A DNA stretch of 64,000 nucleotides, taken from positions 3,431,341 to 3,495,340 of the forward strand of contig NC_133477.1 in assembly GCF_025370935.1 (NCBI RefSeq), in the 5' to 3' direction. Each line of letters begins with the position of its first letter. Within the stretch, counting starts at the first letter, position 1. The notes under the pieces were generated by a model. It made no database searches. It worked only from the letters and a program-made list of their open reading frames with translations, and was not told the DNA's origin. This DNA comes from Choristoneura fumiferana (Eukaryota > Arthropoda > Insecta > Lepidoptera > Tortricidae). A program made the position numbers and the translations under genes. This document shows, in pieces, positions 56,675-64,000 of the stretch.

Positions 56675-56913
56675 CTACTAATATTATAAATGCGAAAGTT
56701 TGTATATATGTTTGTTTGTTACTTCATCACGTCTAAACCACTGAACTGATTTAGAACAAATTCGGTATACAGATAGTTTCGAGTCGCAGAGTATTGGCCC
56801 ATAAACTATCTTTATGCCAAAAATCACGTCGGTCCGTCGCTCCGTTTCGACGTGAAAGACGGACAAACATACAAGCACACAAACACTTTCGCATTTTTAT
56901 AATATTAGTATGG
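56675..56913. mobile_element. Two Helitron-like 5' ends head to head
   Basis: CTACTAATATTATAAATGCG starts one 5' end rightward. The segment ends CGCATTTTTATAATATTAGT, the same start in the opposite orientation. The two halves are different subtypes: CACGTCTAAACCACTGAACT on the left, CACGTCGGTCCGTCGCTCCG on the right as complement. They meet near 56785. Confidence 0.75.
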
Positions 56914-57849
56914 ATGCTCTATAAATAACCTTTACTTTATTGCTATAATACCTTCAAATAATAATATTGAAATTAAAATATGAATAACAAATTAATAATA
57001 ATATTTAAGATCTTTATTTCCATTAATCTTATCAAATAACTTTATCAAACAGTTATATCTGATACCATAAATTCTACAGTTTCTCAATATCCTCGTTATG
57101 TAAACATATAAAAACATTTTAATGTCACTAGACCGCAATTTACAATCACTACTTCGAAAATGCCAAATTCCGAACAATTTTAAATAATTAAGTAATGAGC
57201 TCACTCACTTCGTATAAAATTACGTAAAAATATTTTTTTATAAAACACAGAAAACTTCGAAATCGACAAATTCCAAATAGATAAGATCTTTCGAATCTAC
57301 TTTTACATTAAAGTAATTAGAAAAAAAAAAACTCGTGATAGATGTTCTAAGTCCTCGTTTAGTACTTATTCCTTAATTGTAATGGCATTCAGTAAGCAAA
57401 ATAAGTTTATATTTGAAACTCGGAAATATATATTTGTAATTTAAAGCGACACCTCTATTAACTAAATAAGTCTCGAACTTTTAAGAAGATTAAATATTCG
57501 TGAAGTAATTTACTATCCACTAGAGATGCCCATTAATTAGTTCAATCGATACCAGAGCACCGTGCTTCGGTACACCTGTCGCTTGCAAACTAGTGTTGTA
57601 ACTAACGGTTAGTCGATATTTTTAATTACCGACCAATATCGGATAACTGTTATTGGATTTCTACATAATGTCGAAAAACCACGGTCGAACAAATACTATT
57701 TGGTTTCAATGGATATTTGAATCATAGTGCTGTTAAGATAAATTTGTTTTGTAATATTTTGATTAAATTAAGCTTTTATTAATTTTAGTATTGAAGCATG
57801 CTAAATCGATTCGTAAGTCTATTTCATACTTTAGTTTACATACAATGTA
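56914..57849. other. AT-rich intron DNA, nothing recognised
   Basis: Very AT-rich. No recognised element. Confidence 0.35.
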
Positions 57850-57962
57850 TGTATGTAAACTCTTTATTGCACATAAAAATAAAAATACAAATACACAAAG
57901 AGGAGAACAAAGGCGAGCTTATCTCTAAGAAGGGATCTCTTCCAGCTAACCTAACATACAAT
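57850..57962 (-). mobile_element. Retroelement 3' end family L, copy 4
   Basis: GTATGTAAACTCTTTATTGC, CGAGCTTATCTCTAAGAAGG and GATCTCTTCCAGCTAACCTA are the complement of family L. Confidence 0.6.
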
Positions 57963-58516
57963 GTGCCACTTATAAACTATGGCTTTGAATCATTATAAGT
58001 TCCGAACCATACCATTTCTTATATCAAAAGGAAACCATATTGTATCTGGCTATGGTAATTTATTATAAATACCGGTAAACCGTAGACGGGTGTTAATTTT
58101 TCCCAATATTTTTTGCTAAATTGAGGCAAGAATTTTACGCAGTAGATATGTAAATTTTTTCCTTGTTGCATGCAAATGGTGCGGTCTCACTTTTGGCATT
58201 TTGCTTCAAAAAACAACATCTGTTCGTAGATTAATCTCGTGCTGCTAAATAGATGGTCACAGTTTTGTGATAATGATGGTCATTTGAGGAAGGTGTTGAC
58301 ATTATACAGTTAATGGGAGGTATGTTAACGGATCGTTTCAATCTATACAAATAAAACTCAAAACTCGGGAACGGCGGACCGATTTCGCTTATTCTTATTT
58401 TGTTGTTCGTTATTGTCAGGAGAAGGTTTTATGGAAGCAAATTTAGATTTTTTTTTGAAATAATTATAATCTACAAAAAACAATAAATTTTAAATATCAA
58501 AACCTAACTGCGTTAA
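57963..58516. other. Intron DNA with a family H scrap
   Basis: 58345-58440 (CGGGAACGGCGGACCGATTT, CGCTTATTCTTATTTTGTTG) resembles the Helitron-like variant at 43260-43320. Confidence 0.4.
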
Positions 58517-58730
58517 AAAATGCTCAAAAGAAGAAAACAAGACGTGGACGTAGTGGTCTAGAACTCAGTTAAGTAGCTAACTTAAACTTCAACAGTCGGG
58601 ACCCATTAGGTACCTACTAAGTTTTGAGCTGGTCGCGATTTGAATGGGTCCCGACTGTTGAAGTTTAGGTTAACTTAACATAGTTCTAGACCTCGTCGTC
58701 CACGTCTTGTTTTCTTCTTTTGAGTATTTT
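58517..58730. mobile_element. Fold-back element, arms of about 88 bp
   Basis: The left arm 58517-58605 (AAAATGCTCAAAAGAAGAAA...) pairs with the right arm 58645-58730 (...TTTCTTCTTTTGAGTATTTT) with few mismatches, around a 39-bp centre. Confidence 0.85.
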
Positions 58731-59172
58731 CTAACCCAGTCGGGTTTTCATTTTTTAAATTTATTGTTTTATTTCATACTTTTTTGAGATTTTTGTGAAA
58801 ACGGTAAATAAAAACACATGACTTGTATATATTTTTGTAATTTGTGTTTAAATCCCTTCATTTTGATACCCTACTCGATAGGTCTGAAAAAAAAAAAATT
58901 TTAAGACTGACAATTTGGCGCCAAAAATCCGCCATTTTAATTTTTTAAGAATTTCATGTACCCAGTGTCACTTGCGTCAGTAAGACAAATCCAATGACGT
59001 ATTATTTATCAAAATCAGTTCAGCCGTTGAGTAGTTACGAGAGGACATAGGGATAGACATATATACATAGGGATCAAACACATAACCCTCCTTCTTCGTA
59101 GTCAGGTTAAAAAAAAATATTGCTAATTAATACTTATTATATAAATTATAATAAACAGAGCCCGGAATTTTC

Positions 59173-59499
59173 ATGGTATTTTTGATCCATCGTTATGACT
59201 TTTTACTCAATGACCTACAACACACATTACACACACATTGTATTTACTTACTTAACAAAAATAGGTCCTGTAAAATTAACAATCTCAGTAAAATCAACTT
59301 AACCAACATTAACAGATTGAAGCAAATTCGTGACAAACTAAAACTCGTTAACATTCCTGTTAAACTTATAGCCGCTATTACAGCAATTGGTTATTTTATC
59401 GATGTCGATAAATCACTTGGAACATCACTAGCTCTTCTACCACTCTGTGCACGTTACATCATGTGTTACGCTAAATTGTGGTTCATGCAGCCCCAGTAG
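59173..59499 (+). CDS. Unidentified 108-codon ORF
   Basis: Open frame beginning MVFLIHRYDFLLNDLQHTLH. It is rich in Lys, Asn, Ile and Leu, with IPVKLIAAITAIGYFIDVDK (about residues 60-79) as the only stretch that looks protein-like. I recognise no family, signal peptide or metal-binding pattern. It is the longest ORF in AT-rich sequence here and lies inside the presumed chitinase intron, on the same strand. It could be a transposon-gene remnant, a small intronic gene, or chance. No adjacent repeat ends or splice sites that would decide were found. Confidence 0.2.
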   Translation: MVFLIHRYDFLLNDLQHTLHTHCIYLLNKNRSCKINNLSKINLTNINRLKQIRDKLKLVNIPVKLIAAITAIGYFIDVDKSLGTSLALLPLCARYIMCYAKLWFMQPQ

Positions 59500-59639
59500 A
59501 GTAAAATGACCTATGAAACAATGACATAGTGGTATCTTTGAAAGTCAGTATAATATAAAAATATACATATTTTAAATTGTGAATATTTTTGAGTAAGTCC
59601 ACTTAATGCCTCTTTTTACAGGCTTTTATTTAGTTTCAC

Positions 59640-60350
59640 CTGTCCCGTTGTCTGCCTGTCTGTCTGTCTGAAATGAAATCTTGCAAGTTAAATTTGACCA
59701 ACTTCCAGTAGTCAGATTGACTTGAAATTTGGAATGCTTATGTAAATCGCGTGACAATGCAATAATCTAGTAGTGACATCCTGGTAGTCCAGCAAGGATC
59801 GTCTCTGCAAAATGGAACTCTTCAAAGGTTAATAGCATCGACTTGAAATTTGGTATGCAAATGTAGTTTGGGTGACAGTGCAAGTACAGTCAACAAATAG
59901 TACAGACAGCAAAAAAAGGTTGTTTTTAAAATGTAATTTTTATGGTTAGGTTATTCTCTTTCTAGCAGTCTCTATATTTTGCACGAATTTGCTATTTCCA
60001 ACCTTGCCACAAAAAGAATGGAGCTATAATTTTGAACATAACTCTTAAATTGATAGGCTGATTTTTATGCGGTTTTCTTATGTAACTTGCGTGACAATAC
60101 AATAATCTGGTAGTGACATCCTGGTAGTCCGGCCAGGATCGTCTCAACAGGACGAAACTCTTCAACAGTTAATGGCATTGACTTGAAATTTGGTATGCAA
60201 ATTTAGTTTGGATGACAAAAGGTACAAGTAAAATCAACAAAAAGTACGGTAAGCAAAAAAATGGTTGCATTAAAAATGTTTTTTTTACCAAAAACTTATT
60301 ATAAATTTGTACAAAACCGTTGGTGCACAACTCCGACTCGCACTTGACTG
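59640..60350 (+). repeat. Repeat region with two direct copies
   Basis: 59735-59925 and 60080-60275 are direct copies (GTGACATCCTGGTAGTCC, TTGACTTGAAATTTGGTATG, GTTTGGGTGACA/GTTTGGATGACA) about 344 bp apart. The block is related to 39830-40135 (AGTCAACAAAAAGTACAGTC). Confidence 0.7.
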
Positions 60351-60601
60351 GTTTTTTATTTAATTCTAGCAATGTTACACCATAGTCTCTCGACAATGTC
60401 TCAGCCCATAAGCTTTTGCAATAAACGTGATGGACGGACAAAGATTAAACTAGGTTCAGAGCTTCGTGAGGTTTTTGTAGACATGAAATTGCAATTTGTT
60501 TCATTATTTACCGAGATGAGGCTGATTTGCTTTTAATACCACATCGTGAGATGCTAGTATGACGGTTTTAATGGGGATAATTCTAGCCAGAACTTTTACA
60601 T

Positions 60602-60665
60602 TCATCATCAACATCATATTAGCCGTCAGCCGTTCACTGTTGGATATAAGCCTCCCCAAAAGAAC
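60602..60665 (-). repeat. RTE-type 3' tail fragment
   Basis: CATCATCAACATCATATTAG, CCGTCAGCCGTTCACTGTTG + GATATAAGCCTCCCC is the complement of the RTE/SINE 3' end. Confidence 0.6.
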
Positions 60666-60754
60666 GAACGAGAGTCTATTAGAAGCCCGAAGTCGAAGAC
60701 TGAGGGCTTTAATGAGTCGATGTTCGTAATTCTAGTACCACCCGTGCGACATAC

Positions 60755-61120
60755 AATGTTTTTCATCACATTTGCGAGTAAAATTGTACATTTGTAAAAA
60801 AAATATATTATTTTTTCAAAAATTGCCGATACCGCTGACAACGCTCTTTAGCGCAGCGCCAGCCTCCCCGCCGCCCTCCTCCTCCGCAGCATGTGCACAA
60901 CGTGCGCGCGCCGTGCTCCTGCAGGCGCTGCTGCACACCATGCAGTAACAAACTCATTTACCGACCTTGGGCTTCATGACAACAAAATTAGTACGGGCAC
61001 TGACTCATTTACCGACCTCGGGTTTCATGACAAGCACATTAAGGTCGAGGGTTTTATTTGGGGGGTTGCAACCAAGGTAGCCTACATGTTTCGATACTGT
61101 TTACGAGCAAGTGTGATGAA
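60755..61120. mobile_element. Putative TIR element with GC-rich core
   Basis: TTTTTCATCACATTTGCGAG near 60761 and TTTACGAGCAAGTGTGATGA near 61099 are imperfect complements. Inside is a GC-rich block (60850-60945) and a 51-bp direct repeat (from 60953 and 61004; ACTCATTTACCGACCT twice). Confidence 0.5.
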
Positions 61121-61124
61121 AATA

Positions 61125-61205
61125 AATAAATATCATGGGCCACTTGACACCAACTGACCTAGTCCCAAACTAAGCAAAACTTGTACTGTGGATACTAGAC
61201 AACGG
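61125..61205 (-). repeat. SINE family B fragment
   Basis: GGGCCACTTGACACCAACTG, ACCTAGTCCCAAACTAAGCA + CTGTGGATACTAGACAACGG is the complement of the family B 3' part. Confidence 0.65.
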
Positions 61206-61380
61206 AATATGGAGTTATATATTATTTGTATACTATAATTTATCTTCTAAATATTCTTGAACACTGTAATATGATTTTTTAACTAACTGAGAAATTTTAA
61301 GAGGAATCGCCCAGCCAATACGCTAATAAGCGACTCCGGAGGGTGGTAACCGTCTGTGACCGCCTAATAATCCCCTATTC

Positions 61381-61546
61381 CTGTACTAGTACGTCTACAT
61401 TCGCTTTAGTTCCTTTGTCACCAGTACCCGGAACTCCATCAAGTAAGCCTCATATAGCCTATAATTTGATTACGTTGCGTAGAGCAAACAACTGGCACTG
61501 ACGCCTTAATGAGATCTAGTGTACCTAGTGGTCTCATTAGTGTGGA
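61381..61546 (+). repeat. Direct duplication, copy 1
   Basis: ACGTCTACATTCGCTTTAGT, CACCAGTACCCGGAACTCCA, CAAACAACTGGCACTGACGC, then an imperfect hairpin TAATGAGATCTAG/CTAGTGGTCTCATTA. Nearly identical to 61924-62103 except for a small indel near the middle. Confidence 0.9.
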
Positions 61547-61923
61547 CATCCTCTGCTCAATACACAATACTGCCGTGTACATTCTGTTGCGAGAGCTTCA
61601 TTACAGAAAATTAATACGATTTTGGCCGACGGGCATGCAAACACATTAAGCGAGATATTTGCAACTGTCTTGTCAAGCAATTTCCTACGTCTTCCGACTC
61701 AAAGGATTTCGGCCACTTGATTGAGGGCTAGATAAGTACTCTTTGCGCATACGCTTAGTTCCAGAATTGTATAGGAAATAGAAACATTCGTGTATTATTT
61801 TTAAGAATATAACAGTTTATACTAAATGTTTTTGAACACGGCGCGCGGTAATTTTAATCTTAGGCTTTTAGATCGTTGCTCAACATACGTAATAAAAAAT
61901 ATAAAAATGAACTGGCGTCAAAC

Positions 61924-62103
61924 CTGTACAGTACGTCTACATTCGCTTTAGTTCCTTGTCACCAGTACCCGGAACTCCATCAAGTAAGCCTCATATAGCC
62001 TAATCCACAGTCTTGTAATTAAATGTGCCGTGTGCGTAGAGCAAACAACTGGCACTGACGCCTTAATGAGATCTAGTTGTACCTAGTGGTCTCATTATGT
62101 GGA
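61924..62103 (+). repeat. Direct duplication, copy 2
   Basis: Second copy of the block at 61381-61546. It carries about 13 bp more in its middle (AATCCACAGTCTTGTAATTA region). The 377 bp between copies is not repeated. Confidence 0.9.
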
Positions 62104-63530
62104 GTGAGACTTTATTCTCATGGAAAAATACTATCGTATACTATACTGTCCGATGGGCGTTACAAATTAACTGAGTTTCAACTGCAATGTATCCGCTCGT
62201 GCCAAAAATACCACTTTCTCAAACACAATTTTCAACCACATTTTTCAAAATACTAGGTACACTACCTATTTTCCACATTTCTAGCTTACCAGATTCTCGT
62301 TGCACTACGTTATAAATTGACGATTACTCAAAGAAGTGATTTTTCTAGCTTTTAAAGCACATCCAACAGGGATCTTAGTTTTTTTAATGTTTGATTTTGT
62401 ATTTCAGTAACCAATAAAAGTACTCCTAACTGCCCACACTTTTCTTAGGAGGCCATTAGGAGACTCTGTTAACATTAAATTATTATATAATTATTCCAGT
62501 GTATATAACGTGAATGAGGGAACCCTCGATGCGCTAGACTGATTCGGGCTTGGCCGGTTTTATTCTTTCTTTTACTCTAGTCAATTCCAAAAGTTGTATC
62601 GAGAACAACTGCGGTTCCCTTTCAAGTTGTGATTGGCAATATATCGCCGCAAGCGGTTCAGTCTAGGAGCTATTGCGGATTATTGCAGCCACTTGCATTT
62701 TTATTGCATGATCGCTGCATTGGAAAATAAAACCAGACCAAATTCAATATCGACCTTTCTCTGCCAATTACTATATAGATATGAAGGCTGATTCATTTTG
62801 TGTATCCTACTTTAATTATACACTTACTGCTAATATATACATAGGTACACTTATTACTTGCAATCAGAGCATCTGACGAACTCATTAGTTTGTAATGCCA
62901 ATATGTAATTCACGTATTACATTTTTAGTACAACACTACAGGTTTATCCATTCTAATTTATGTACTCTACCTATAATTAAATCACTCGACTTATTATTTA
63001 TTCGTAGCTTTTTGGATGAGATTCTTAAAATATAAAAGAGTCTTTCTCCATGGCTTCCTATCCCAACGAAACAAGAGCTATTAGCAGACCGTCTCCTGGC
63101 TACCCCGCAAATTCCTTTATTACGCTATAAACAAGAATCGTTCTACAATCCATTTGTTTAGTGCCTCTATGGTTGTACACTAACTGTACCTATAAATGCA
63201 TTATCTGAGATTAAAAAAAGTTTTTTAGGTACGGCAAACGGAATTATGTAGTTTTTTGGGTAAAAAGTCTGTTAGCTAGATTAAATATCAAAAAATATGG
63301 GACACGAATTTATTCTTTCGTCAATCAAACAAATGAAATCAAACAAAAAAATTTAAAAAATAAACATTATGTCAATAAATATGACAACAAAAAAATCCAT
63401 TTTTGTTTAAAATTACTTAATTTTATTTCTCCTTTTGAACTTCAATATTTTCCAACTGATGAAACAATAAACAAAATTGTGTAATTTTAAACAAAAAATT
63501 AATTCTTCGTTGTCATGCTATATATATATA
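62104..63530. other. AT-rich DNA, one possible MITE
   Basis: 62545-62750 may be an old TIR element: GGCCGGTTTTATT near 62553 versus AATAAAACCAGACC near 62728. Otherwise nothing recognised. Confidence 0.35.
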
Positions 63531-63630
63531 TAGCCTATATTTTTGTCCCACTGCTGGGCAAAGGCCTCTCCTCTCTTGCTTCACTCCTGCCTATCAAAGG
63601 CGAGATCCCGCCATCCCATTATAATGCTAT
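63530..63630 (-). repeat. SINE/RTE 3' tail fragment
   Basis: TAGCCTATATTTTTGTCCCA + CTGCTGGGCAAAGGCCTCTC is the complement of a CCAGCAGTGGGA-type 3' end as in family A, beside a (TA)n run. Confidence 0.55.
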
Positions 63631-63819
63631 ATTACGTGTCCAAAAAATGACATTTAAATCAAGGTGACACGGAGAAAGTCTGAAAAAGTAAAGTTCATAC
63701 TAAAACAAATTTAAAAAGGCTTAAGCGTATTTTAATTGCAGTTACCCTATAATATATACTGAGTGGCAAAAAATCTGGCCCTCAAATGTTTTTTTTTATG
63801 CGACTGTTTGGCAAATGAG

Positions 63820-64000
63820 CAAGATGCGTTGCTAACCTAGAAGCCTAAGATGGGATACCTCAAGTGCCAGTAATTTCACCGGCTGTCTTACTCTCCACGC
63901 CGAAACACAACAATGCAAGCACCGTTGCTTCATGGCAGGATTAGCGAGCAAGATGGTGGTAGCAATCCGGGCGGACCTTGCACAAGGCATGTATGCAGAA
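63820..64000 (-). repeat. Family G repeat at window edge, internally deleted
   Basis: CCTAAGATGGGATACCTCAA, GTGCCAGTAATTTCACCGGC, GCTTCATGGCAGGATTAGCG and GCGGACCTTGCACAAGGC are the complement of family G. The TTGCAGATGTTTATGGGCGG core present at 47590 is missing, indicating an internal deletion. Confidence 0.75.

Noticed and set aside
53840..64000. Next chitinase exon (expected to continue LLLKE...)
   Set aside because: No open segment with GH18-like sequence and proper splice phase was found; the exon must lie beyond the window.

Overview
This is AT-rich nuclear DNA from an insect, almost certainly a moth or butterfly. Three things point there: interspersed repeats typical of Lepidoptera (tRNA-headed SINEs with GAT-type tails, short Helitron-like elements, RTE- and jockey-like LINE ends), large introns, and an insect-type chitinase gene. 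No operon, plasmid, phage or CRISPR structure is present. Repeat family letters used below are mine; no repeat database was consulted.

The one host gene I can support runs on the + strand. Four exons encode the N-terminal part of a group III GH18 chitinase of the Cht7 type: 37029-37107 (hydrophobic N-terminal anchor), 41486-41688 (Ser/Thr/Arg/Lys-rich linker), 46864-47101 (start of the first GH18 domain) and 53659-53838 (GH18 catalytic motif). The phases fit at all three junctions (1, 0, 1), and each exon has AG/GT borders. The message continues beyond the window: exon 53659-53838 ends after the first base of a codon, and I find no later exon, so that intron is at least 10 kb.

Layout. 1-37 kb lies upstream of the first recognised coding exon. 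It holds a degraded, 3'-truncated jockey-like LINE (0.7-3.8 kb, - strand), a LINE 3' end at 4.7-5.2 kb, and many SINEs, MITE-like inverted-repeat elements and fold-backs. 37-54 kb is the exon-bearing part, its introns filled with repeats: an 18-bp minisatellite, nested insertions, SINEs with intact target-site duplications, a hAT-like element holding a perfect 48-bp inverted repeat, and a MITE-like element 79 bp before the third coding exon. 54-64 kb appears to be intron plus repeats, with two pairs of direct duplications and one unexplained 108-codon ORF.

I see no new multi-gene system. The points most worth checking are how close young SINE and MITE insertions lie to chitinase splice sites, the uncertain start of the chitinase, the nested and fold-back elements, and a modular SINE whose 5' head is joined to two different 3' halves.
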